Source: Amycolatopsis sp. WAC 01376 (GTDB lineage: Bacteria; Actinomycetota; Actinomycetes; Mycobacteriales; Pseudonocardiaceae). From it: DNA of 64,000 nt. The notes beneath the pieces are model-generated. The model was not told where the DNA came from. It saw nothing but the letters and a program-made list of their open reading frames with translations, and searched no databases. A program made the translations under genes and the position numbers. The stretch lies in assembly GCF_003947415.1 (NCBI RefSeq), contig NZ_QHKL01000002.1:62001-126000 (forward strand), written 5' to 3'. Positions 35,410 through 43,922 of this stretch are shown here, piece after piece; position 1 is the first letter of the stretch, and each line of letters begins with the position of its first letter.

Positions 35410-36009
35410 GTGATCGGCGATGACACGGCCCGTGACCGCCTCTGGCGGAAGGCTGGCCGTCAGCGTGGGTACTTCACGGCCGCCCAGGCGCTGGGAGCCG
35501 GGTACTCCTACCAGGCACAGCACTTCCACGTCCAACGGCGCAACTGGATCCGCGTCGATCGTGGCATCTACCGCTTCCGGGAGTACCAGGACCTCCCCAG
35601 CTTTGAGACAGACCACCTGGTCCGCTGGTTCCTGTGGAGCAAGGAAAAAGCCGTCGTCTCCCATATGACAGCCCTGACTGTCCATGACCTGGGTACCGCC
35701 AACCCTGCTGAGGTGCATCTCACCGTCCCCCTGCGCTTCAGACAACGGGACCCTGCCGTTGTCCTGCATCGGGCCGTGCTGAGCGACGACGAGATCGAGC
35801 AACACGAAGGCTTCCGGGTCACCACCCCCGTGCGCGCCATCACCGAAAGCGCTGCGGTGGGTGTGGATCAGGACATCCTCGATTCCGCTGTGGCCGAGGC
35901 CCTGGAGCGCGGGATGTCGTCCCGTCGTCGCCTGCTCCACGCCGCGCAGGAACTGGGCCCTCGAACCGAACTTGCCATAGAGCGTGCCATGAGAGCGGAA
36001 CTGTCGTGA
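35410..36009 (+). CDS. abiEi: AbiEi-type antitoxin (type IV TA)
   Basis: A 199-residue protein with an N-terminal AbiEi winged helix: AGRQRGYFTAAQALGAGYSYQ, HVQRRNWIRVDRGIYRF. The C-terminal antitoxin domain has WSKEKAVVSHMTALTVHDL and VTTPVRAITESAAVGV. It represses the operon and neutralises the partner. I take GTG at 35410; an upstream TTG at 35386 is also in frame. The stop overlaps the toxin start as GTGA. It sits between hsdR and hsdM on the same strand, which is not the standard hsd layout. Confidence 0.85.
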   Translation: MIGDDTARDRLWRKAGRQRGYFTAAQALGAGYSYQAQHFHVQRRNWIRVDRGIYRFREYQDLPSFETDHLVRWFLWSKEKAVVSHMTALTVHDLGTANPAEVHLTVPLRFRQRDPAVVLHRAVLSDDEIEQHEGFRVTTPVRAITESAAVGVDQDILDSAVAEALERGMSSRRRLLHAAQELGPRTELAIERAMRAELS

Positions 36010-36881
36010 ACCAGTACGGGGATGCCATCGCACTTCGACGTGCTCTTGAGACCAGACTTAAACGACAGTCGGAGACAGAGGACATGGAACTGGGGCGATT
36101 GCGCCGGCGAGTGATCTTCGACCGTCTTGCCGTGCGCCTTTCCGCCGATCCGGAAGGCGAGTGGATCCTCAAGGGAGGGGCCGCGCTCGAGTTCCGGCTT
36201 CGGAACCGGGCGCGCGCGACCAAAGATCTTGACCTGGCAGTACGAGCGGCAGACATGGACGGAAACGCCATGCGGGATGCATTGCTCGACGCTCTGACAG
36301 CGGATCCGGACGGAGACTGGTTCACTTTCCGGGTAGGACCTCCTGCGGAACTTGCCGCGGACAGCGCTGGGCGGCCCGCGTGGAGGTTCTCCGTGGAAGC
36401 GGGTTTGGCGGGCAAGCCATTCGCGGGCGTCCGCCTGGACGTCGCAGCGCGCAGCGAAGAGCTGGCCGCCACTGAATCACTCACCTTGCTCGGTGTACTG
36501 GACTTTGCGGGAATCCCGCCACGGAGGATCGAGGCCGTGGATCGACGGCAGCACTTCGCCGAAAAATTGCATGCCTTCACCCGCGACTACGGCGACCGTC
36601 CGAACACCCGGGTCAAGGATCTCGCCGATCTCGTCTTACTGATCGAAAGCGGCCTGGCCCCCGACCGCGGGTTGTGGGGTGTGGTGCAGCACGTCTTCGC
36701 CGTCCGGGCCACCCATCCACTACCCGACGTTCTACCGGACCCACCCCCGCTGTGGCGCGAGGCGTACCCTTCTCTCGCCGCCGACTTGACCGACACCGCA
36801 GCCGACCTCGATATCGCACTGGGCCTGCTACGTGCTTTCTGGACCAAATCTCTCAACGACACCACTGGAACGGATCTCTGA
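36006..36881 (+). CDS. abiEii: AbiEii-type nucleotidyltransferase toxin
   Basis: A 291-residue toxin of the DUF1814/MenT-like nucleotidyltransferase family. The motifs ILKGGAALEFRL (residues 54-65) and ATKDLDLAV (71-79, the metal-binding Asp pair) are intact, and ARVKDLADLVLLIE-like KDLADLVLLIES is the conserved later block. These enzymes modify tRNA or other substrates and cause abortive infection. The start is GTG at 36006. The stop shares one base with the hsdM ATG (TGATG), so translation of the methylase is coupled to the toxin. Confidence 0.9.
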   Translation: MNQYGDAIALRRALETRLKRQSETEDMELGRLRRRVIFDRLAVRLSADPEGEWILKGGAALEFRLRNRARATKDLDLAVRAADMDGNAMRDALLDALTADPDGDWFTFRVGPPAELAADSAGRPAWRFSVEAGLAGKPFAGVRLDVAARSEELAATESLTLLGVLDFAGIPPRRIEAVDRRQHFAEKLHAFTRDYGDRPNTRVKDLADLVLLIESGLAPDRGLWGVVQHVFAVRATHPLPDVLPDPPPLWREAYPSLAADLTDTAADLDIALGLLRAFWTKSLNDTTGTDL

Positions 36882-38404
36882 TGCCCCGCTCGGATACGGA
36901 TGGCCAATTGGCCATCGATGTCCCCGTCCAGCCCAAGAAGCAGACGCGCGCCGAACTTCAGTCGGCTATCAAGTCGGCTCGCGACATCATGCGCAAGGAC
37001 GCCGGCCTCAATGGTGACCTCGATCGGCTGCCGCAGCTGTCCTGGATCCTCTTCCTCCGTGCGTTCGACGTCTGCGTGGAACAGGAACGAGAAGCGGAGA
37101 ACCTGGAATACGAGCGCGCGATCGCCAACCCGTACGACTGGGAGAGTTGGGGCGCGAAGACGGAATTCACCGGTGAGGAGTTCCTGACGTTCGTCAACAC
37201 CGAGCTGCTGCCACACCTGCGGAGCCTGAAGAGCGACAATGAAGGCGACCCGCGCAACGTGATCTCCACGATCTTCCAGGAGGTCAATAACCGGATGCTC
37301 TCCGGGACGCTGCTTCGTGACCTGGTGAACGTCGTCAACGGCATCAGCTTCGAGTCCGCCGACGACATCCACACGATGGCCACCGTCTACGAGTCCATTC
37401 TCAAAGAGATGCGCGACGCGGCGGGGGACGCCGGCGAGTTCTACACGCCCCGCCCAGTCATCCGCTTCATGGTTGAACAGTCGTTCCTCAAGCTTGGGCA
37501 GTCGATCCTCGATCCCGCCTGTGGGACGGGTGGTTTCCTGGTGGAGGCGTACGACGAGTTGAAGGAGCTACCTTCTTCCCGGATGGAGCTTGCTCAGCTT
37601 CATCGCAATATCCGGGGTATTGAAAAGAAGCCGCTGCCCTACCTGCTCGTCATGATGAACCTGCTGCTCCACGGTATCGATACTCCCAATGTGACGCGGA
37701 CCAATGCTCTGCTCAGGATGCGCGACGAGAGCAGTCCCCAACATCGAGTGGATGTGGTACTCACCAACCCGCCGTTTGGTGGAGAGGAGGAGAAGTCGGT
37801 AGCGGCACGCTTCGACAACGCGGGGGTGGCCACGCAAGAGACGGCGTGGCTGTTCTTGTACTCGGTGATCGAGCGACTCAAGCCAGGAGGGCGATGTGCG
37901 ATCGTCCTGCCAAACGGCTCGCTGTTTGGCGGGGGCGGTGTCGGGGCAAAGATCAAGGAGAAGCTGATGAAGGAGTGCAATCTGCACACCATTGTCCGCC
38001 TTCCTCAAGGCGTCTTCGCGCCGTACACTCAGATTCCAGCGAACCTGCTCTTCTTTGACAAGACCGGCTCTACAAAAGAGACCTGGTTCTATGAGATTCC
38101 GCTGCCGGAAGGGCGGCGCGGCTACAGCAAGACCAAGCCCATGCGATATGAGGACTTCGAGGACTGCGAGAAGTGGTGGTGTGGCGAGGGGCGAAAGGGT
38201 CGCGAGCAGAATGAGTTCGCCTGGCAGGTGAAAGCGGCGGACATCAAGGCGGGCGGCTACAACCTTGATCTCGCGAACCCACATGTAGGTGACGACCTTG
38301 CGCACCGGCCTCCGGTGGAGCTCATAGACGAGCTGATCAAGACAGAGCACGAGATTCTCGCCCTTCTGAATGAGCTGAAGATGGAACTTGGGAGCGAATG
38401 GTGA
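36881..38404 (+). CDS. hsdM: Type I DNA methyltransferase HsdM
   Basis: A 507-residue N6-adenine methyltransferase. The N-terminal HsdM_N domain (IKSARDIMRKDAGLNGDLDRLPQL) is followed by GEFYTPRPVIRFMVE, SAM motif DPACGTGGF (about residue 211), and the catalytic NPPFGG (about 291), then GRCAIVLPNGSLFGGG. It modifies the host site and forms the trimer with HsdS. Translation starts at the ATG sharing its A with the TGA of abiEii. The stop overlaps hsdS. Confidence 0.95.
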   Translation: MPRSDTDGQLAIDVPVQPKKQTRAELQSAIKSARDIMRKDAGLNGDLDRLPQLSWILFLRAFDVCVEQEREAENLEYERAIANPYDWESWGAKTEFTGEEFLTFVNTELLPHLRSLKSDNEGDPRNVISTIFQEVNNRMLSGTLLRDLVNVVNGISFESADDIHTMATVYESILKEMRDAAGDAGEFYTPRPVIRFMVEQSFLKLGQSILDPACGTGGFLVEAYDELKELPSSRMELAQLHRNIRGIEKKPLPYLLVMMNLLLHGIDTPNVTRTNALLRMRDESSPQHRVDVVLTNPPFGGEEEKSVAARFDNAGVATQETAWLFLYSVIERLKPGGRCAIVLPNGSLFGGGGVGAKIKEKLMKECNLHTIVRLPQGVFAPYTQIPANLLFFDKTGSTKETWFYEIPLPEGRRGYSKTKPMRYEDFEDCEKWWCGEGRKGREQNEFAWQVKAADIKAGGYNLDLANPHVGDDLAHRPPVELIDELIKTEHEILALLNELKMELGSEW

Positions 38405-39549
38405 CAACTCTTCCCGTGCGCCCGCTAGCTGAAGCATTGACGCTCGAAATTGATGAAGTTAAACTAGAAGGCGCATCGAAGTATGATATCGCTGGAGTAT
38501 ATTCGTTCGGTCGAGGAATTTTTTCTCGCGGAACAATATTGGGCGAAGAAACCAGCTACCAGAAGATGCATCGGCTCCACAAGGGGCAGATTGTCATGAG
38601 TAGGCTAAAAGCATTCGAGGGTGCCATTTGTCTTGTTCCTGACCGATTTGACGAGACATTCCTCTCTCCTGAGTTTCCAACCTTCGCGCTGCGATCCGGA
38701 ACGGAAGCCCGCTACCTCGGCTACATCTGTCAGTGGCCTGACTTCTGGAGTCTGCTCAACAGGGATTCAAAGGGGCTTGGCGCTCGCCGGGAACGCGTAA
38801 GCGCAAGTAAGCTTCTGTCGATCGCAGTTCCTCTTCCTAGTCTCATTGAGCAGTGTCGAATCGCCGATAAGTTGGACACCTTGTTGGGTCGCGCGGACGA
38901 AGTTGGTGTGCTTCGCAAGAAGATTTCCGTCTTGCAATCAGGACTTTTTGCGTCTCTTGTTGATTCCGCCATCGAAGGCAATCATCAGACTGTTCGCGTG
39001 GGCGATGTCCTGAGATTTGACCGCACGCCCGTTGAGATCGACTCGCGTCGGGAGTATCGGACCATTGGGATTCGCTCCTTCGGAAGAGGGATCATTCGTT
39101 ACCCGAGTGCGCCTGGCGAAAACCTAAGCAAGCTCAATTACTTTACTTTCCCCAAAGATGCGCTCGCACTAAGCAATCTCATGGCCTGGGAAGGTGGAAT
39201 CTCAGTAACTCGGACCGCGGACGAGGGACACATCGCATCCAACAGGTTCTTCTTCTACCTGCCAGCCAATGACCGCGCGAACGTCAGCTATCTCCGTTAT
39301 TTTCTGCTAAGCAAACCCGGTCAGGCTCTCATCGCTTCGGCCTGTTCCGCGGGGGCCGAGCGCAACCGGACTCTTGGGCGAAAGCGGTTTGAGGCGTTGA
39401 CGTTCCCTCTCCCCCCGCGTCCGGTTCAGGATCAGGTCGCGCGGACACTTGACGCGCTCGCCGAGAAGCTGAACAGCGCCTACGCCGAGCCTGCGCTCGA
39501 CGCGCTGCGGCCGTCGATTCTCAATGCCGCGTTCACGGGTCAGTTGTAA
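38398..39549 (+). CDS. hsdS: Type I specificity subunit HsdS
   Basis: A 383-residue protein with two target recognition domains. Each half has a similar motif: YSFGRGIFSRGT near residue 35 and IRSFGRGIIRYPS near 225. Each is followed by a conserved helical spacer (LIEQCRIADKLDTLLGRADEV; PVQDQVARTLDALAEKLNSAY, in parts). The 5' half (38.4-38.9 kb) is clearly richer in A/T than its surroundings, as is common for exchanged TRDs. The start is ATG at 38398 or GTG at 38401, overlapping hsdM. The 3' end overlaps radC by 17 bp. Confidence 0.93.
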   Translation: MVTTLPVRPLAEALTLEIDEVKLEGASKYDIAGVYSFGRGIFSRGTILGEETSYQKMHRLHKGQIVMSRLKAFEGAICLVPDRFDETFLSPEFPTFALRSGTEARYLGYICQWPDFWSLLNRDSKGLGARRERVSASKLLSIAVPLPSLIEQCRIADKLDTLLGRADEVGVLRKKISVLQSGLFASLVDSAIEGNHQTVRVGDVLRFDRTPVEIDSRREYRTIGIRSFGRGIIRYPSAPGENLSKLNYFTFPKDALALSNLMAWEGGISVTRTADEGHIASNRFFFYLPANDRANVSYLRYFLLSKPGQALIASACSAGAERNRTLGRKRFEALTFPLPPRPVQDQVARTLDALAEKLNSAYAEPALDALRPSILNAAFTGQL

Positions 39550-40201
39550 CGCGACGCCACCCGGTGTCCGTCACCACGACATGGTCGAGGAAGCCCAGTC
39601 CGACCGTTACGGCCGAATCCCGGAGGCGGGTGGTGGCGTGGCGGTCGGGGGTGCTGGGGGTGGGGTCGCCCGTGGGGTGGTTGTGTGCGACACCGAAGGA
39701 CGCGCCGCCGGATGACAAGGCCAGAGCCAGAACGTCACGGACAGGGATCAGGCTGCGGTCAGTCGCCCCGTCGGTCAGGCGAGACGCGCGGAGAACCGCT
39801 CCGGACGGGTCACAGACGACCACCACGACTCGCTCATGACGCAGTCCGCGCAGTAGCGGGGCTGCGACGGCGGCCAGGTCCGCGGTCGTGACAACCCGTC
39901 GCCGCTCGGCCGTGCCCTGACTTGCGAGACGCCGAGTAAGTTGGAAGGCCGCAGCAACGCGGACCGCCTTGGCCTGCCCCATTCCCGGCAAGGCGACGAG
40001 CGCCTGCGGATCCGCTCGAGCCAGTCCCTGTAGCCCGCCGTGCGCTGCGATCAGCCGACCGGCGAGTTCGACCGCGTCACATCCTGGGGTTCCGGCTCCT
40101 AGTAGGAGCGCCAGGAGTTCGCGGTCTGCCAAGGCCTCCGCGCCCAAGTCCCACAGCCGCTCGCGTGGCCGGTCCCCGGTCGGCATGTCCGTGACGCGCA
40201 T
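39533..40201 (-). CDS. radC: RadC-family JAB/MPN-domain protein
   Basis: A 222-residue protein. The N-terminal helix-hairpin-helix part (LADRELLALLLGAGTPG; LPGMGQAKAVRVAAAFQL, in parts) leads to a JAB1/MPN-like metalloprotease fold with VAHNHPTGDPTPSTPD, the zinc motif HxHPxGDP...S..D. Despite the name, no repair function is settled; such genes are frequent near phage and defence islands. Its ATG is 14 bp after the stop of the DUF262 gene, so the two form an operon. Tail-to-tail overlap with hsdS. Confidence 0.9.
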   Translation of the reverse strand: MRVTDMPTGDRPRERLWDLGAEALADRELLALLLGAGTPGCDAVELAGRLIAAHGGLQGLARADPQALVALPGMGQAKAVRVAAAFQLTRRLASQGTAERRRVVTTADLAAVAAPLLRGLRHERVVVVVCDPSGAVLRASRLTDGATDRSLIPVRDVLALALSSGGASFGVAHNHPTGDPTPSTPDRHATTRLRDSAVTVGLGFLDHVVVTDTGWRRVTTDP

Positions 40202-40215
40202 AGTTCTGTGGCCTC

Positions 40216-41928
40216 TCAGTCCGCGGAATCCCGGTCCACGGGGTCGTCGCTGACAAGGCTCTCGCTCTCCGCTTCGTCCGCAACCGCGACGTACTCTCCC
40301 GCCTCGCCCACGGACGGTCCGATGAGTTGCATCAGTCGCTGGTGGAGCGTGTCTGACCTGGCCTGTAAAAAGCCTTCATAATCGTCCCGCAGAGCCGCCT
40401 CGAATGCTGCGTCATCCACGAGACATGAGGCAAGGCGTTTGCGAATCTTCTCCTTGCCCTGGGTTTCGCACAAGTCTTTGAGATACACGGACGGTGGCTG
40501 GTCACTCACGTAGATGTTCGTCACCGAGCTCAGCATGATCAGGTTCGCGCAGACATTGGCCCGACTGAAGCCGATTCCGTTCTTCTTCAGAAATGCCTTA
40601 GGAAAGAAGTGGTGGAATTCCTTGTCATTCTGCCAGGATAGGGCCTTGTCCGTATCGATGCGCCGGCCGTGGCGGAGGTCCACAGGATGTGCCCCCGCCA
40701 ACATCAAGCCAAGTAGTTTCGATGGCGAGTTGGTAGCCCGGAACTGACTGAGTCGCCACAGCACGCTCCGCGGCAAGCCGGCGCCAACCTCGATCTCGGC
40801 ACGCTCACCTCGAGCGAAGGCGCCGATCGCTTCGCGGTCGTCGGCCATCTGGCGGGCATTCCAGCCCTTGTAGTACTCGCCACTCGCGGTCAGCCAGAAC
40901 CAGTGCTCGATGGCGTCGAACTGTGCGGTCGTCGGCTTGGGGACCTGATGGAAGATTTCAACAAGAACAGCGAACTGGTTGAGATACGGCAGGGCGCTTG
41001 CCCGTGGGGTGCCGATCTGCGTGGTCAGGAAGTCCACTGCCCGCTTGGCCGATTCTCCGGCAGCCTCGACCGCATTTTCCAGCTCTTCACGGGAGAGATC
41101 CCGCAGTCCATTCATGTCGTCCCGGGAGAACCCGAAGCCCGCTGCCGCCGAGACCGTCCGAAGCATGGTCTTGGTGTCGACACGACCGTATTTCTTGCGA
41201 TCCAGCACCTCGAGCAACTTGTCGATCTCGTCTTTGAGATCGAACTCCGGACTCCACGTCGCCGCGCGCATCAGGTCGACGACGGTGAGCTGGGTGGCGG
41301 TGCTGTTGATCCGCTCGAAAACTTTTGCAACTTCGTTGGACGGCATCCCGCGAAGTGTGATTACCGCGATCTGGTAGTTCGAGAAACGATTGTAGAGTGC
41401 CTTGGCCCGCTCTTGGAGTTCGTCGGATCCGACCCGTGACACACGGCTCGCGAACCCGAAGCCATCAGCGAGTAGACGCACCGGGATGACGTGCGGTGAT
41501 GGGCCATCGAGCGTTCCCGTGTGCTTGAACTCCTGCTCCTCCAGGTCATAGACGATGTTCCAGAGACTGTCTGGATCGTTGTCGGGCTCCCAGTGGAGGG
41601 CACCGCAGATGCTGGCCAGGCGCTGCTGCCCATCAAGGATGTAGTTGACCGGATAGCCGTGCCGCGGCTCCTCCACCGCCAGGCCAGCAACCGTGCGCTC
41701 GCTTGCCAGCTCCTCCGTGCTCAGCCACAGGAGGACACTGCCGATGGGATAGTTGCGTGAGACGGAATCGAGAAGATCGAGGACCTGCTGCCGAGTCCAC
41801 ACGAAGTTCCGCTGGAACTTCGGCAGCACAATGTCGCCGGCGAGCACCCGATCCACCACTGTCACCAGTCGCGGCACAGTGGAATCCGGGTCCTGCGCCT
41901 TGCGTTGCTGTACTGGTCTGACGGCCAT
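40216..41928 (-). CDS. DUF262-DUF1524 protein (GmrSD-like type IV restriction)
   Basis: A 570-residue protein. The N-terminal DUF262 domain has IVLPKFQRNFVWTRQQVLDLLDS, IGSVLLWL and the ParB-like NTPase motif ILDGQQRLASI (near 93). KVFERINSTATQLTVVDLMRA is also diagnostic. The C-terminal domain carries FHHFFPKAFLKKNG...NVCANLIML, an HNH of the DUF1524 type. GmrSD enzymes of this design cut glucosylated or otherwise modified phage DNA, with NTP hydrolysis in DUF262. The ATG at 41928 has AGGGGGT five bases upstream. Both halves are in one chain. Confidence 0.88.
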   Translation of the reverse strand: MAVRPVQQRKAQDPDSTVPRLVTVVDRVLAGDIVLPKFQRNFVWTRQQVLDLLDSVSRNYPIGSVLLWLSTEELASERTVAGLAVEEPRHGYPVNYILDGQQRLASICGALHWEPDNDPDSLWNIVYDLEEQEFKHTGTLDGPSPHVIPVRLLADGFGFASRVSRVGSDELQERAKALYNRFSNYQIAVITLRGMPSNEVAKVFERINSTATQLTVVDLMRAATWSPEFDLKDEIDKLLEVLDRKKYGRVDTKTMLRTVSAAAGFGFSRDDMNGLRDLSREELENAVEAAGESAKRAVDFLTTQIGTPRASALPYLNQFAVLVEIFHQVPKPTTAQFDAIEHWFWLTASGEYYKGWNARQMADDREAIGAFARGERAEIEVGAGLPRSVLWRLSQFRATNSPSKLLGLMLAGAHPVDLRHGRRIDTDKALSWQNDKEFHHFFPKAFLKKNGIGFSRANVCANLIMLSSVTNIYVSDQPPSVYLKDLCETQGKEKIRKRLASCLVDDAAFEAALRDDYEGFLQARSDTLHQRLMQLIGPSVGEAGEYVAVADEAESESLVSDDPVDRDSAD

Positions 41929-42137
41929 GCGCACCCCCTCGCTCGCGGTTTCGGGCAGTGTATGAGGCACCTCTGACAAAATCGGGTCTCGGGCGCGTCA
42001 TCAGGCCAGCATGCCGGGATGAACGCTGGGCATCATCGGACTGTGCCGCTTCAGGCGCATTCTGTCGCACAACTAAAGATCACTCATCACCCGGCGTCGC
42101 CGCTGATGGATGGACGATCTGCTGCGGTCAGATGACT

Positions 42138-42211
42138 GTGCCCCCGGCAGGATTCGAACCTGCGACACCCGCTTTAGGAGAGCGGTGCTCTATCCCCTGA
42201 GCTACGAGGGC
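42138..42211 (-). tRNA. tRNA-Arg (anticodon CCT)
   Basis: On the minus strand the acceptor 5' GCCCTCG pairs with CGGGGGC (one G-T pair). The D arm is AGCTCAGGGGATAGAGCA-like. The anticodon stem CCGCT/AGCGG holds loop CTCCTAA, so anticodon CCT reads AGG. The T arm is GCAGGTTCGAATCCTGC. The discriminator is A and no CCA is encoded. Its 3' end faces the defence island, the usual side for integration of mobile elements, although no duplicate att sequence was found. Confidence 0.95.
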
Positions 42212-42569
42212 ATGTACTGCCACGCGCAGCGTACCGTGCGACGGCCCCGGTGGGGCACGAGGGCCGAGCAACCCAGCGGCCAGCGAGGTGAACACTGCGA
42301 AACCCCCGAACGGCGGTTGTGTGCAAGCGCAAGAAGGAGCATGTGGCCAGACCACGCCACTGGCCGCCTAGTGACACTCGACCTGCGGATCCGCCCAGGA
42401 GCAGCCACACTCTGCACCAGCAAACCAGGGTCTGAATCGACGCCTAGATCGACACAGATGACCCGCGAGGGTCACTCGTACGTGTCTGGTTTCGAAACCC
42501 TGAACAACAGTAGGTAATCTTCGTTAACGGGACGCGAGACGCCGCTCCCCCGGCTGCCGGAGGGCTTCG
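42212..42569. promoter_or_regulatory. Intergenic region with two palindromes
   Basis: 358 bases with no gene. TGACCC-GCGA-GGGTCA (42459-42474) is a 6-bp-arm hairpin. GGTTTCGAAACC (42488-42499) is a perfect 12-bp palindrome about 70 bp before the TTG of the LuxR-type regulator, and is a possible operator. Confidence 0.4.
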
Positions 42570-43223
42570 TTGATCAAGCTCATGTTCGCCGACGACGAGG
42601 AACTGGTCCGTTCGGGCCTGCGTGCCATGATGTCGGGCGCTGCCGACATCGAGATCGTGGGCGAGGCGAGCGACGGGAGATCAGCGGTCGAGGTCGCCCG
42701 GCGGTACCACCCTGACGTCGCGTTGCTCGACATCAAGATGCGGGCGCCTGACGACGGCATTCGCGCGCTGAGGGCCATTCTCGCCCTGCCGGATCCGCCG
42801 ACCGTGGCCATGTTGACCACGTTCGACATCGACGACTACGTCAGTCTCGCGCTCAGGCTCGGGGCCAACGGCTTCCTGCTCAAGGACATCGACCCGGCCG
42901 CGCTCCTCAGGGCGGTGAGAGACCTCGCGCGCGGTGGCGCGGTGCTGGATCCGGGGGTCGCGGCGCGCATGGTCCAGTCGCATCGGGACGAGCAGCGGGC
43001 CGCGCAGCCGGCGCGCAAGCTGCTCGCGTCGCTGTCCGACCGGGAGCGTGAGGTCGTCGGGCTGATCGGGCAGGGGCTGTCCAACGCGGAGATCGGCGGA
43101 CGCCTGCACCTGTCCGAGGCCACGGTCAAGGGTTACGTCTCGGCCGTCCTGTCCAAGATCGGCGCGGCGAACCGGGTGCAGGCCGCGCTGCTTGCCTACC
43201 GCGGTGGCCTGCTCGACCAGTAA
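42570..43223 (+). CDS. NarL/LuxR-family response regulator (orphan)
   Basis: A 217-residue regulator. The receiver domain has acidic Asp8/Asp9, phospho-acceptor Asp54 (VALLDIKM) and Lys in FLLKDIDP. The C-terminal LuxR HTH is LSDREREVVGLIGQGLSNAEIGGRL...SEATVKGYVSAVLSKIGAANR (in parts). The start is TTG at 42570 with GGAGGG five bases upstream; ATG at 42582 would cut the first strand of the receiver. No histidine kinase gene is adjacent: on the left is a tRNA and on the right a channel gene (TAATG overlap), so its kinase must be elsewhere. Confidence 0.92.
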   Translation: MIKLMFADDEELVRSGLRAMMSGAADIEIVGEASDGRSAVEVARRYHPDVALLDIKMRAPDDGIRALRAILALPDPPTVAMLTTFDIDDYVSLALRLGANGFLLKDIDPAALLRAVRDLARGGAVLDPGVAARMVQSHRDEQRAAQPARKLLASLSDREREVVGLIGQGLSNAEIGGRLHLSEATVKGYVSAVLSKIGAANRVQAALLAYRGGLLDQ

Positions 43224-43837
43224 TGATCCTCACCGCGCTCGAGTTCCTCGGCTTGATCGCGTTCGCGGCTTCGGGAGCCCTCGCGGCAGTGCGGTCCAGG
43301 TTGGACGTGTTCGGGGTGGTCGTCGTCGGGCTCACGACCGCGCTCGGCGGCGGGATCATCCGTGACGTCCTGCTCGGGATCACGCCGCCCACGAGCCTGC
43401 GGACCTGGCCGTATCTCGCGGTCTGCGGCGGGACGGCGCTGGTCGTGTTCGTCTTCCATCCGCAGATCGCGAAGCTGCGGCGCGCCGTGCTGCTGGCCGA
43501 CGCGCTCGGGCTTGGGGTCTTCGCGACGGCGGGGACCACTATCGCGTTGAACGCGGGGGCGACTCCCTACGCGGCGTGCCTGATCGGGATGACGACGGGT
43601 ATCGGTGGCGGCGCGGTGCGTGACCTCCTTCTCCGGGAAATCCCGCTCGTGCTGCGGAAGGAGATCTACGCGGTCGCCGCGCTCGCGGGGGCCGTGCTCG
43701 TCGTGCTCGGTCACGCTCTGCGACTGCCGCCGGGTCCGGTGACCGCTGTAGCAGCCGCGGCGGTGGTGGGGGTCCGGATGCTCGCTTTGTGGCGTAGATG
43801 GAACGCACCCGTTGCGAAAGGGCCAGAGACCGGCTGA
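43223..43837 (+). CDS. TRIC-type (UPF0126) cation channel family protein
   Basis: A 204-residue membrane protein with two similar halves of three helices each. Each half has the motif GGGIIRDVLLG (GLTTALGGGIIRD near residue 45; TTGIGGGAVRDLLL near residue 130). That duplication defines the UPF0126/TRIC family of trimeric potassium-permeable channels. The ATG overlaps the last base of the preceding stop (TAATG), so it is co-translated with the response regulator. Confidence 0.9.
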   Translation: MILTALEFLGLIAFAASGALAAVRSRLDVFGVVVVGLTTALGGGIIRDVLLGITPPTSLRTWPYLAVCGGTALVVFVFHPQIAKLRRAVLLADALGLGVFATAGTTIALNAGATPYAACLIGMTTGIGGGAVRDLLLREIPLVLRKEIYAVAALAGAVLVVLGHALRLPPGPVTAVAAAAVVGVRMLALWRRWNAPVAKGPETG

Positions 43838-43883
43838 AACGTCTTCTGGACTGCCGGATTTCCTTTGTTGGTTCTGTGTGTGT

Positions 43884-43900
43884 TCTTAGGCGAGTCTCAG
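43884..43900 (+). promoter_or_regulatory. Predicted MprA-type box upstream of mprA
   Basis: TCTTAG (43884-43889) and TCTCAG (43895-43900) form a direct repeat with an 11-bp period, 22 bp before the mprA ATG. The same hexamer with the same period lies before htrA (47900-47918). OmpR-family regulators bind such tandem half-sites, so mprA autoregulation is inferred. Confidence 0.5.
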
Positions 43901-43922
43901 CACTCTGCGTAAGACTGTCGCC

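Noticed and set aside
14808..42137. Direct repeats (att) of the tRNA-Arg 3' end at the left island border
   Set aside because: I looked around 12.7, 14.8 and 15.7 kb for the tRNA end sequence and found no copy. No integrase gene is present.
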